This document shows positions 35,347 to 47,700 of a DNA stretch of 64,000 bases, in pieces. This stretch comes from Choristoneura fumiferana (taxonomy: Eukaryota > Arthropoda > Insecta > Lepidoptera > Tortricidae), in NCBI RefSeq assembly GCF_025370935.1, contig NC_133472.1, positions 6,198,516 to 6,262,515 of the forward strand, given 5' to 3'. Each line of letters begins with the position of its first letter. The stretch's first letter is position 1. The position numbers and the translations under genes were made by a program. The notes below the pieces were generated by a model. The model worked only from the letters and a program-made list of their open reading frames with translations. It did not search any database and was not told the origin of the DNA.

Positions 35347-35420
35347 ATGAGTTGTGATAGTAGGCGAAAGGACGTCCATTTGTATAGGTTTCCGAAATCC
35401 GAGACAAGAGTCAATAAATG
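35347..35420 (+). CDS. Orphan first exon with THAP-like sequence
   Basis: The ATG at 35347 opens 24 codons and two bases, followed by a strong donor GGTAAGTG. The peptide DVHLYRFPKSETRVNK and a split Trp match the first part of THAP zinc-finger domains, which have a xxLHRFPKxxxxxxxW pattern. THAP domains bind DNA through C2CH zinc. Here only one Cys is present before this region, so the usual first CxxC pair is incomplete. No continuing exon with the later Cys and His was found up to 41700. It may be a real gene with distant exons, a decayed one, or chance. Confidence 0.4.
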
Positions 35421-36386
35421 GTAAGTGTTTAAATTGCGAGAGATTTTGAACTACTTCTTCAACCTAACATTGAGATTAACTACTGCCACATAATAAATAA
35501 AATCCTAAAAGGTACAGATGTGATTCGTCTTCAAAATAAGGTTATACCACCCATGCAAGCGTGTGAAAAAATGTAAAACGAGATTAAGAATTAAAAGAGT
35601 GCAAAAATAATAGGTATAGTGTTTTTTTTTCTTGTCCCAGATTTTTAAATATATTAAACAATGAATGTACCTCATACGAAGCTACAAATCTTTTTTCGCA
35701 TAACACGATGTCACAGCCCCAAGAACTTCACAAGAAATTAAAAAAATAGTAACTGTCAAAATCTATAAGCGATATTCGTGTGGCGGCTTTTTTTCTATGG
35801 AAGTTACCCGTCTGTACGTTAGTTCTCTGAATAATCTAGAGTAGTCTTGTGTATCTATAAGTCAGGGATTTCCGAAGTGGGCAATGTCGAGCCCATGTGG
35901 ACCATGAGGCTAGGGGACATAAACCTAATAAAATAAACTAGAGATAGGATTATTAAAGGGTCTCCTACTCAAAATAGTTTGGGAACCCCCGGGTAAGGGA
36001 TTTAAATTTAGCCTAGGTATTTTACGGTTGGATCTTTGACTACAATAAAGCTTGATAACACGGGTGTAGACCTACCCCGCCTTACCTATAATGCTATCTG
36101 CAGGAAGCGTCCGTAGATAGATAGGGTAGATTCAATGGCAACCGCACTGATTGTTCTCCCGTATATATAACGGAGGGACACGGACAGTGGGGTAGAGGAT
36201 CTCGCGATACGGATTTATAACAAATTACCAATAGAATTTAAACTATTACCAATACCACTTCTGAGACGTAAATTATTAACCCTGCTTATGAATAAATGCT
36301 ATTATTCTGTTCTTGTATATTTAAATTATGACCTAAATTGTTTGTCTTTGTCTAATTTGATTTCTTTTCTCGTACACCTATCTAAT
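35421..36386. other. Gene-free stretch
   Basis: Would be the intron of the THAP-like exon if that gene is real. No exon or complete repeat is recognised. Confidence 0.35.
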
Positions 36387-36389
36387 TTA

Positions 36390-36509
36390 GGAGCTGTTTC
36401 ACCATCCATTGATTAGCGTTAACCGACGGTTAAATGTGATGCCGTCTCTGTCTATTCCAATATATTTAACCGTCACTTAACACTAATCAATGGATGGTGA
36501 AACAGCCCC
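36390..36509. mobile_element. PIF/Harbinger-like MITE, 120 bases
   Basis: GGAGCTGTTTCACCATCCAT ... ATGGATGGTGAAACAGCCCC with TTA duplications on both sides (36387-36389, 36510-36512). Arms are about 35 bases. Confidence 0.85.
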
Positions 36510-36915
36510 TTAATGTTCAAAATATAAATATAATAGGTTAAGATCTGGCTTAATAGCCAATGTTTTTGTACGCCAACTGGCAAAACATAGTGCAACACGA
36601 AAAAATGTAACATCTCTGTATTTATGCAGCCATCACCTATGTTTCACAAAAAAATACAATTGACTTTGACTTTGACTTTGAGGGGCTACCGGCTACCTAC
36701 TTCGATATTTGAATTGCGAAGTTAGTATCGCGTTGTCACATTTTTAGCGCAAAATGCACGTGGCAACAACTTTAATACTTTATGTACATTATTAGTACCT
36801 ACTTCAGTTTTACTCATACATCGTATTCTAACGTACACTTGCAGGCTTTTTAATCTAGGTTTAAGTGGTCTTAAGTCCTGTCAGTTCCAGTTCGTTGTCC
36901 GTTCAGTTTCCATAC

Positions 36916-36996
36916 AACAGGGTTTCTCAAACTTATGGCTCCACGTACCCCTGTTAAAGTTTTAAGACGACAGCGACCCCTACCTCCCCCCCCCCT
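36916..36996. mobile_element. Truncated hAT-like MITE
   Basis: Starts CAGGGTTTCTCAAACTTATG and follows the other copies for about 80 bases to a C-run, then stops. The right end and duplication are missing. Confidence 0.75.
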
Positions 36997-37412
36997 GTCA
37001 GTCTGTCAGTTTAAGCCTTAAATCGAGATTTAAAAAAGCCTACATCGTCCTAAATCTGGCAAATGCGTTAAATTTGACAGTTACACAGACAGTTATTATT
37101 TAGGCCGTCTTGCAGGAGAAAATAAATCTAGATTTAGTAGTTAATCCAGGCTTACGCTTGACAGTTCCATACAATTTGACACTACTAAACTGAGCTTAAC
37201 GCTAACTCGAGATTTATGTGTTTACTGCAAGTGGGCCTTAGGTATTAAACTGTTTAGATATTAAATTTTTCAATACCCTTTATTACGGTCTTTTTTTTTC
37301 AAATATTTCGCCCCGAAATGGTGATGGTAAATTGCCGGTAGCTTCTAACTAACTATCTTAATCGAGTCGACGAGTGGTCCTACAAAAGTTTCGTTTTGTC
37401 ACTTCGGAGTAG

Positions 37413-37560
37413 GAAAACTCGTGGGAACCTGCACAAACCTAACCAACAATGGTGTGTGTGAAATCCGCACTGGCCCGCGTGGCAACTACGGTCCAATCTC
37501 ATCCGAGGAGGCCTGTGCTATGGACATATATAGGCTGGGAGATGATGACGATGAACAAAA
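37413..37560 (+). mobile_element. SINE 3' fragment
   Basis: Holds GGGAACCTGCACAAACCTAA and GAGGAGGCCTGTGCTATGGA with a GATGATGACGATG tail. The tRNA head is missing (5'-truncated). Confidence 0.65.
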
Positions 37561-37865
37561 AGTTGGACAACCCCCGACATTGTCACTTCAAAGTTCAATA
37601 TTTCAAAAACGTTTGAACCGATTTTGATAATAAACCGCTTTCAAATCGGTTCACCCGGATCACCCGTTTAAGAGCTACACTGCCACAGACAGACACATAT
37701 AGCGGTCAAACTTATGTTAACTTATCTTTTTGTGTCGGGGGTTTAAAACAAAATACCGTTACGAAAGTGTTCACTTTTAACGTTATTCAATACCGCAGCT
37801 TCGAAATAAACCCCTTTCAGTATACCTAGCTGTTGGTGTTGTCGGGGAAAGGTACTGGATTAAAC

Positions 37866-37998
37866 TACAATACAATACAATACAAAGACTCTTTATTGTA
37901 CACCAGACATAGTAAGCGATACAGAAAACAAATTATTAAAATTACAAGGTGAGCAATAGGCGGCCTTATCGCTTAAGAGCGATCTCTTCCAGGCAACC
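37866..37998 (-). mobile_element. LINE 3' end
   Basis: (TACAA)n repeats followed by AGACTCTTTATTGTACACCA read as an inverted non-LTR 3' end with a TTGTA tail. The GATCTCTTCCAGGCAACCTT block is common in lepidopteran LINE tails. Confidence 0.5.
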
Positions 37999-38222
37999 TT
38001 TTTACTACAATCCGAACCAAATATTACACCGGTTCCGTCCCTGAGTAAAGGGTCCTTCAGACGTTAGCATCGTAATAACGACCGCGTTAAGGGCCCTCCA
38101 GACGGTCCCGTCAACCTTGAAATACCAGGAAGTATAATCTTCTGCTGCGGGTCAAGGTCAACGACCTAAAACCGGCCTCGAGGGTGAAATTTAATTTCCC
38201 TTTAAAATTAATTTATATTAAT

Positions 38223-38628
38223 GAGGGCTATCGCGTATGAATTCGCCACTAGAGGCGCTAGTGTAGCATGAGGTCTCCGAAATGTCAAATCTCATAGTTT
38301 TTGGGTGAGCTACGCGGGTTTATTTATAATTAGAATAATTTTGTGAATATTTTGCAATATCTGAAATTAATTATGGCAAATATGCGTTCCGGGGCAATGA
38401 ATGTCTGTGTTTTGAGACAGTTTTGTCTTTCGGAAACCTTTGTTCGCCCTTTTTTCCGATGCAACACTGTGGCATGCTCGATATTTTTATGGTACGGTTT
38501 TATGGTGTATTAAGTATGATTTTAATCTAAACTTTGTTTTCACGCCCGTAATAACAGACTTTGAAAGCCATACTTAAAAACCTCACGCAACAGTGCGCCA
38601 TCTAGTGAGACAAAAAACGATAGCCCTC
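38223..38628 (+). mobile_element. MITE family A (copy 4)
   Basis: 406 bases, GAGGGCTATCGCG...CGATAGCCCTC, flanked AAT/ATT. Near identical to 14652-15057 except for a small deletion around CCGATGCAACACTG. Confidence 0.85.
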
Positions 38629-38941
38629 ATTACAAATGTTGCCAGTTGCCGGCAATTACATTGGCGATCTTTTTTGGCAGAATAGCCATTTATACCTAGT
38701 GCCATCCACGAAGACGCGTGATTTTGTCAATATTAGACATTAATGACTTTGTAATAGGAACCACGGCACGGGTCATCGTGATTGACTACCTATATTTGTG
38801 ATACACCGGTTAGATAGGTATAATCAAGACGTCAAAAATATCTATATCCATCCATAAAAGATACACCTTTATGCCACTAGACCATAAGGTCGTTGTATAC
38901 AATTATTATATTCGACGCTATGCCTATATTATGTATAAATT

Positions 38942-39325
38942 GAAAATACAAACTGAAATATAGATGCACAGAAAAACCAGAAAAATAAGGCCAGCACTGG
39001 GAATCGAACCCAGGTCCTCGGCATTCCGTGCCGTGTGCTATACCGCTACACCACTGCTGGACAACGGTACAGACACTCTATGCACCACATATTCAGCTTG
39101 TTTGAACTTAACCGCTCCTCCGAGAAACTTTCGGCATTCCATTGGAACTAACCGCTCACCCGGATTTTTTTGTATTTTTATTTCAATTCCAAATTTTTAA
39201 TTTAACGATTTTTTTTTTCAGCGGTATAGCACACGGCTCGGAATGCCGAGGACCTGGGTTCGATTCCCAGCGCTGGTCTCTTTTTCTGGTTTTTCTGTGC
39301 ATCCATATTACAGTTTGTATTTTCG
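38942..39325. mobile_element. Two head-to-head SINEs, family CAGCGCTGG
   Basis: 38942-39062 is a minus copy (B box inverse GGGAATCGAACCCAGG). 39219-39325 is a plus copy (GCGGTATAGCACACGGCTCG, GGTTCGATTCCCAGCGCTGG). Transcripts across both could form a stem of about 100 base pairs. Confidence 0.7.
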
Positions 39326-39568
39326 ATATAAACTTTTCCATTAAAGGACAATTAACCTTTAAAAAAAAGTGTCTTAAAATGCGTTTTTAACTATCCTAAA
39401 TTAATAACTGAATACCTACGAGGGTATTAATTAAACGTACCTTGATTAAAATGGCGAAACTTATTCATCAAAGAAAGGACTTTAGCACAAATTGCCTTTA
39501 TTAAATTTCATTGCCGAAGTCTGTGAATGTTTTACGGCACGATCGTCTTATGTTTTATTTGTAATCTT

Positions 39569-39922
39569 TACCACTACCACGAGTTTACAGTGGCCGTACC
39601 TACTCGATAGCATCGGCCTAAGTTATTTGTAGAGGCGCTGTATAATTCTCCATGCAAATAATTTACGCTGTCGCTATCGAGTACGGTCACATTGCAGTGC
39701 CCTTAGTGTAAGTTTTCGGTTACAAAATACGTCGCGATCGCGTTCGCGTTAAAATCTCAATTTGTATGGAAACACGAACATCGCAAATGTTCCGCTAGAG
39801 GCACTGTTCGTGTTTCTATATAAATTGAAATTTTAACGCGAACGCGATCGAGACGTATTTTGTAACCGAAAACTACACTAAGGGCACAGTGCCCTCAGTG
39901 TAAACTCATGGTAGTGGTACTT
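39569..39922. mobile_element. Nested fold-back elements
   Basis: Outer arms CCACTACCACGAGTTTACAG and CAGTGTAAACTCATGGTAGT enclose two inner hairpins. One (39590-39692) pairs CTCGATAGCATCGGCC with the inverse near GCTATCGAGTACGG. The other (39718-39875) pairs GTTACAAAATACGTCGCGAT with ATCGAGACGTATTTTGTAAC. Confidence 0.65.
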
Positions 39923-40214
39923 AATCTTAATTCCATCTTGAAATTCAATGGAGATTTTTGAGTTACCGTGAATATTAAAAAGATAGATAAAGATCAGAAA
40001 GATAATAGACACTTCGTATACCTACAGACCTACAGGTTCCATGCGTAAACCAACGCGTAGTATTTGAATTTAAATTCCGGGATTTCGCAAGTACTCCCGT
40101 GAAAATTCGATTTCCGGACTGACTTCCGAGTAGGCCCTCTCAGGCTGAGCTTAGCCGTGCAGCGAAGGAATGCCGCAAGCATGCTGGGCACGATGCCCCG
40201 GGTAGGCGAATTAC

Positions 40215-40344
40215 AGCATGGCTACCAGGAAACTCGAAACTCGAAGTTCGTGTCGTGCGGTCCCTCTGACACTTATACTTTAATACGAGAGCGAGAGCGA
40301 CGGTACGATACGAACTTCGAGTTTCGAGTTTCGTAGTAGCCCTG
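40215..40344. mobile_element. Fold-back MITE, family I (copy 3)
   Basis: GGCTACCAGGAAACTCGAAA and TTTCGAGTTTCGTAGTAGCC form the arms around CGGTCCCTCTGACACTTATA. Confidence 0.7.
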
Positions 40345-40439
40345 CTGATGGGTTTGGACATTTTTCAATTTATTAATTGTTATCGTTTCATTTTATATCC
40401 AATGTATTCTTGTCAATGAATACTTCATAGTATAGGGCC

Positions 40440-40540
40440 AGAGGCCGTATGCCTAACGTCTCTGACGCTCGCAATCACAATCAAATGACATATTTCGCAT
40501 ACGAACGGCAGAAACGTTAGGCAATACGGCCTAATAATCA
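40440..40540. mobile_element. Fold-back MITE, family K
   Basis: GAGGCCGTATGCCTAACGTC and GAAACGTTAGGCAATACGGC are inverted repeats; related to 31876-31937. Confidence 0.65.
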
Positions 40541-40737
40541 GGATCATCATCAGATCACGGAAAGAATGCTATTTATCCGGCTGTTTTAGCGTGAAAGAGT
40601 AGGTAGCAAACTCATAACACGCACAAACACACACGCACACCTATGTCCACAACTTTCGCATTTCTTATACTAGACTAGTACTAGTAGCATAAATATAATA
40701 ATATTACGTTTATACCTTTTATAATCCATATCCATAT

Positions 40738-40954
40738 CCTACTAATTAATATTATAAATGCGAAAGTGTGTTTGTATGTTTGCGTCTTCCATGCCGTAAC
40801 GGAGCGACGGATCGACGTGGTTTTTGGCATAGAGATAGTTTTTGGGCCCGAAAGTGACATATGCTACTTTTTATCCCGGAAAAATGCACAGTTCCAGAGG
40901 GAACAGCGCGCGATAGCCGAATACCACGCGGGCGGAGCCGCGGGCAAAAGCTAG
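40738..40954 (+). mobile_element. LEP1-type Helitron
   Basis: Starts CCTACTAATTAATATTATAA and ends CCGCGGGCAAAAGCTAG (40954). Full-length non-autonomous copy with the Helitron CTAG end. Confidence 0.75.
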
Positions 40955-41094
40955 CATTTTATATTTTGAACAACTTCAAATTCAAATCAAATACGTTTAT
41001 TTGTCAAACATAGGTGAAAACAGGTGGATATAAATGACAGTTAAATAGCAAGTAATGGTAGGTGGTAGTACCCAGGACTTACAATTTTTGGAAA

Positions 41095-41232
41095 ACAACG
41101 TGAGGAAACCCGCACACACTGGCGAAACAGTTAAATGGTGTCTGCGAAGTTCCCAATCCACGTGGGAACTATGGCCCAAGCCCTTTCGTTCTGAGAGGAG
41201 GCCTGTGCCCTGCAGTGGGACGTATACAGGCC
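41095..41232 (+). mobile_element. SINE 3' fragment
   Basis: GTGAGGAAACCCGCACACAC to GAGGAGGCCTGTGCCCTGCA and GTGGGACGTATACAGGC. 5'-truncated copy of the 19412 family. Confidence 0.7.
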
Positions 41233-41735
41233 GAGCTGAAACTTAAGTAGGCAAACAGACATAATTAATACATAATAATGTTGTACATAATGACATGAAA
41301 ATGAATGAAATAAAGAATGAAGCTGATTAGCAGTAATGCTCACGAGCCTGTTTTAACACCTTTTACTCGCTGGTCATACTCTATTTAAACATAGTTTGAA
41401 AATTGAAAAGTTAAGTTACCTACCTATTATTTTTCCTTCGTCAAAAAGTCAGGGGATTTCAACATACTTTTTGGCAACACTGGCAGCTAAAAAGCCTAGC
41501 ATCTGAAGCAAATATTGTGTAATAGTTGGCTAGCCTGATTAAATTTATTACTAGCAAGTTGCCAACATTGAAATTATGTCAGTCAAATCAATGCCATAGT
41601 TTGTGCCTGCTGCTCGCAACCGCCATTGCGCCGGTTTTAGTTTAGCATGTTTATATCGTTATAAACATTTTTTTCCTAATCTAAGAGTTTAAGCTTTAAA
41701 TCCATAGTTTTAAGAGCAAGTAACAGTCTTCGTCC

Positions 41736-44700
41736 ATGTTAAATCGTAGCAACATGTAAGTACCATGACAACAAAACAGTGCAGGTTAGGTTATGTTATT
41801 ATAATCTTTTGTATGCTTTTGTATCTTAGGAATATAAGCCCGAATTCGAGTTTGATGCAACGCACGTTAGATCTACAATACGAGAACAAGAAACGGGCTA
41901 GTTCACTCAAGTGGAGCGTTATTAATGGAGTACTGTTCGTCGTGTTCGTTTATGACTTGTAAGTACTGCGATAGGTATAACACTATTCAAATAAAAATAA
42001 AATAATTATTTAACGAATAATTATTTTATTTTTATTTGCGGATGCCCCTTAAAGGGGTTGCGGTATCTTTAAAATACTCTCACCATTATTGTGTATGATT
42101 ATTCAATGTTTGTATTATGCTGCATCCTGAAAAAATTAAAAAATACTGGTGTATAGTTATGTAATAAGCCCCTACAGTCTAGCCCATTGGTTCTAGACTC
42201 TAGCCAAACCTCTTCAGCCAGATCTTATTCATTTTCTTCTGGAATGTGATCAGAATAGAGGTCACACAGGTATTTCGATGGGATGGGTTTTTTGTAAATG
42301 GAGGCAGACCCATTTAAACATTAGGTAGTAGTCAACTGTGTGTAGCTTGGTCGACTACCTTAACTCTTGGTATGCTTAAGACACCAATCGTTCATTCTCA
42401 TTTTACTGTGCACCTGTCTAATTACCATTAACCTTTCACTTTTTTTTTAGTTAGTGCATACAAGGAGTTAAGACGGATTGTTTCACCAATTCCATCGATA
42501 AATGAATATTTTTTGCTCCCGCAGATCCTGCAAATGTCCAGGATACACCTCGGCGTTCCACTATGCCGAATATGCCCTGGCTCTACTGCTCGGGTTTAGC
42601 CTGTTGCAACACAGCTACCAGCTGATATGGCGAAGCCCACCACTCACCATCACCACAAGGCAGAGAGAGCTCCTTGGAGTTGCTGATGCTGGTATGTTTG
42701 TTTTTTTTTCTCTAATATTTTAACTAGGCTTAAGTACACTAAATGTTAATGTTTTTATTACTGGCAGTATTGTGCGCAAAATAGAGACCAGCCTGCTTAA
42801 ACCTTATAACATAATACTACTGCCATATTGGACCGCAAATCATGAAACACATGTATTGAAAAAAGTTTGTGTGCGCATCTGACTAAAACTTCCTTGCAAG
42901 CCTTGCTGTATCTTTTGATAATTTTATTTATTTTCTATCGACTTCAAAAAAGGAGGAGGTTCTCAATTCGGGTGTATGTTTGTTACGCGATAACTCCGCC
43001 AATACGGTATTTGACAACTCCTGCTTTTGCCATATCTTAATATTATTATGAAAATATAGATATACAGATAGTGTTTAGTGAAGAGAAAATTTAAATTGGT
43101 TGAAAATTGGATTTATAGTGATTTTTTGAAAAATCTATATACCTGTCTCTTTCTCAAACGCTTTTCTCAATGCAGCAAGTATGGCGGTACTGGCGTGTGA
43201 CGTCACATGCCAGTATGTCTTTCTCTCCGTCTAATCTTGAATTTCAAACCTTTATAACTTTGTTATTTGTAAAGGTAGGTTTTAAATTGTTTTTCTATTC
43301 GATAACAGGCATTGTGTAGTTTTAATTTATAAAACACACAAAATTAAAAATGTGTCTGACTCGTTTGTTTTGACAGGTGACAAGCTTTACCGGTCCGAAT
43401 AATACCGACATGGAAATACCGTACCCTGTTGTTCATGTACACACCCATAGAAGCTCGTGTCAGTTTCTATGGGCCGGTAAAGAGTGACAGTCAAAACGAA
43501 CAAGTCAAGGAAAGACACATAAATTCATTATTTAAACTTTTTTGTTCTGGGCTATGGAATAACCCGTAACTGACCGGACTATCGTAATTTGTCGGTTAAG
43601 AAAACTCTTTCATTTTTCAAATTAATTGATGCTACTTAAAAAATCTGATATTTTTAAAGGTTATTCCTATTGATAAAAAAGTTTCAAGCATTTCTAAAAT
43701 TTTCATCTATTCCCCATTGCATTTTAAAATTTATGACCGTGGAATTATTGTACACTTCCACTGAACGTAGATATAGTTTAGATATAGTTAGTGTTTAGTC
43801 TTGTAACTAAGGGACCCCATACATCCCTGTATTTTTATTATTATTATTTTTTGTAATTTTTTTTTCTTTAATTGTATAATATAGTTTTTAAGTATTTTAT
43901 TTGTAATTAAATTATTTTATGTTGAAAAAATTACTTTCTGCCAAGTTTCTTGTGGCGCATTCTTCTTGGCACTGATGGTCTTTCCGAAAGCGCTGGTAGT
44001 TTAAAAAATGACGTGTAAAAGTGCCCATTGCGGCCTATTTACTGAATAAATCATTTGAATTTGAATTTGCCGATACTGTCTGTACAAAATGCATTGCCCA
44101 TGCGCAGAGCGAGTGAAAATACCTGAACTGAACCCCCAGTACGCGAGTGCTACTCGCACTTAGCTGGTTTTTATTTAAATCTATTTCAGCTGTTAAAATG
44201 TATCCAACAGACACATCATTCCGGATACACGACACCAGCACCAAGTCGTCACCATCAAACCGTTCCATGGACACCTCGGAGCTCTCTATCTCCCTGTCGC
44301 CCCGGGGCTGGCGGAACCCTGAGGCCGGCAGCCGGTCGGCTTCCGCCTCGCCTCCGGAGCCCCTGTCCTACTCCCGGATTGATAGTAACGCTGACAAGTT
44401 TATTGCTGACTCAAGCTCGCTGTCAGATTACCTCAAGTAAGTGACATGACAGAAGATTAAAGATTATTCTTCATATTCATTTAGTAACTTCTCTCTCTGT
44501 TTTCTACAAACTTCATGAACTTGTGAGCAAAAATTTGACCAAAAATATCTGAACACCGCACGCCGTTAACACTAGTCGTGTTCAGATATATTTGTTCAAA
44601 ATTTTGCTCACTAATTTATGAAATCGACTGTACAATAGAACGACACAATCTTATTCCACCTCCTTTCCTTCACAGGTAGACTAGAAGTAGGCAGGGCTTT

Positions 44701-47700
44701 CACCCTTATGCCCGGTTCACATTATCCCAATAAAACCGTTCCAGTAGAATGACACTGCGGTGCTCGATCGATCTTGTGTAACTCGTTTGTATTGTGACCC
44801 CGCAATGTATTGCTACTGGCACGATTTTACTGGAATAATGTTATCTTCGCTTACTTACCATCAGGCGTAAAGGCAAGCCATTGAAATTAACATGTTCTTA
44901 AATCTGTCATTAGGTCTTACGAAGAGCGCAGCTTTCTGGAAAGTACGCTAAACACGAGCGGTTCACCGCCCGTACCCGTGCCGCATTACCACCTGGCTTC
45001 GATCGACACTGGTAAGAAATGTTCAAAGATTAATACATCCAAGCACAGAATTGACACTCGCTTGACAACTCGCTTAGAACAAGCACATCTTAAAAAAATT
45101 GTAATAAATTAATTAATAATTGTAGCGTAATTTTAAAAATATCAGCGTCTTTCTCTTTCCAAACAGAATACAGAGAGCGAATCAAATTATAGTCTTAGAA
45201 ATATGAAAACTTGTCAATCATGGCAGTCGAGAGCACCCCGGATGACATACCCTAAATAGTTGTTGATTGACCCTTAATGACTAGTTCAAATATACAAGGT
45301 GACTCATAATGTATGTGACTATAAAGTTTCTTGCGGTGCATGCTTCTTGGTAATGATGGTCTTTCCGAAAGCGCTGGAAGGTTAAAAAAAGACTTGTAAA
45401 AGTGCCCATTGCGGCCTATTTACTGAATAAATGATTTTGATTTATGGTTTTCTTACAGAAAGCAAGTTGGATGACTCTGGTTCCAACGACCGTTCCGGCC
45501 TCGGCGGCGCTCCCCAAGTCTGGTGGCGGCTGCAGCTCGATCCGCAGAGGCTAACGCATTGGAACCTTAACCTTAGACTGGCAAGTGACTATTTCTCAAA
45601 AAGTTGTCCATTTTCAATTGTCCACTTATATAAAAAAACGCTATTTCAACATAAAAATAAGTTTAATACTCATACTCAGCCAGCAATTGGCTGCTTCCAG
45701 GCCACGACGATAATCTACTATTAAAATGTCTACCAACCTCGAGTGTGTTAAGCCTTGCAACAGTGTTCCAATTGATTGCAGTGGCTTCACGTGACCATTT
45801 TCGAGCGGCTCGTTCGCGAAATGGCAGCCGTCGACGAGTCGCTGGCCCGGGCGGGACTCCACGATGTTAAACTAGGACAGGTGAGTGTTTAGAGGGCATA
45901 CAGTCACCTGCATATTAATATACTCAGCAGCACACAATTTGGCCCACTCTACACATGACATTACCTAATACTGCATACATCTGCCACAGCGGAGCGTGCA
46001 AAAATATCTGACACATCCTACTGGCCCTACAAATACAGTACCCGGTCATAAAGATAGCACATCGGTCTTTGGAAAAGAGACTCGGCTAATTTCGGCTTCG
46101 TAGACCGTTGTTACACTACTTATGTGACGTTTGTCAGTCGTTGTACGGGTGCAATAGAGTACGGACGCATTTAGATGAAAATATATAATAAAGAATTCTT
46201 GAAACCCCCCAAAACTTTAAATTGTACGATGGCATCTTTAGGAAAAAGGGGGAACTATCCTTTTTCTAATAGTTGCAACAGCTCTCTGTAGATCTTAGAT
46301 AATTAAAGACGGGATGAGCCTTTGACGTAGGTACCTTTGCCTGGATTTTTTTCTGCCAAATCGTCCTGGGGGCGAGGAAACACGTGTAGCACACTTCTAC
46401 GCATTGCCGCACGCTCAGGTCAAAAATATATTGCGTTCCTACAGATGCCTACCAAAACAAAATCGTAACACAAATGTAAAAAAAACCCACACCAATTAAC
46501 ATTTGTCGTAATCACTGCAATGGAATGGGCAGCAAAGAATGAATGGCTGAAATTAAGTTAATATAATTTAAATTAAAATCATATTTAATACCTTAAAACC
46601 GTACCATAAAAATAGTCATTTTAACCCTCCCCGCCCCCCTTCTCAGCGAAAGTCAGCAAAACCCTACACCCCTCCCCCTATGCTCAAGTAATTTTTTTTT
46701 AAATCTATTCAGGTTTATTGTTGAATTAAGAGCTATTACATTTTGAAAAAAAAAACAAGAAATAATGAATAAATATTCTAGCCGTACAAAATTACCTATT
46801 ATTGCGTACATTTGAGGGCCAGATTTTTTGCCGCTCAGTATATTATTTGGAAAAAATAATCCTTTAGTATTACGAGTATTCTTTTTTTTTAATCACAAAT
46901 GTTATGTATGTTTTTTCAGGTGTCTGTGGAGCGGTTGCGCCAGAGCACGAAGACTGTCGGCTGCGGATCGCTGGCGGCGGTACTGCCGTTTCTGGAAGCG
47001 TTCCCCGACCAGAAATACATCGTGCGCAGGATCAAAGGTACAGCGCGATACGCTCAATTTCATAGTTGGACTCTTGGGGCCCTGAGAGACTACTAGCATA
47101 GTAAAAGAGGACAAGTAGGCTCACTACGAACAAAAGTACATCGCGCGGCTTAAATGTGTGCGCGCCGGTTGGCGCCGGTACGCACGCACCCGTCGCACGC
47201 ACACACTAACAGCCTTATTCATAAAAAGTTAGAGCCTCCTTGAAGGCTCTTGAAGGCCCGATGCTAAAAACGTGATTCATAAACGTCTGTTAGCGCTAAT
47301 CAGTCGATCAAGGCTCTGCTAAAGTTAGAGGACTGTAGACCCTCCTTTATCTCCCTGCTAAGTCACAAAATGGCCGCCACAGTTTGAACAGCTGACTTTG
47401 ACAAGAGCAAGAAACCATACCGAAGATATTTTAGTGAAGGGTGAAGTTACGCAAGATTAAAAAAAAACCAGGGTAATTTATTTTCAGGAATTTGTATTTA
47501 AAAATCCTCTAAAATTACTGCTACTTTACTACTTACTAACAATAAATAAGAAAAAATAAATTAGGATGATAAACATAATTACAGCTTTTTGCACTTAAAC
47601 ATAACATGCGGATCGGAAATGGCGGGAACATACATCTCGCTTTTTTTTTCCTGCTAATTTTCTGTCACTGCTGTCAATTTCTTTTTTTAATTATCGATGA

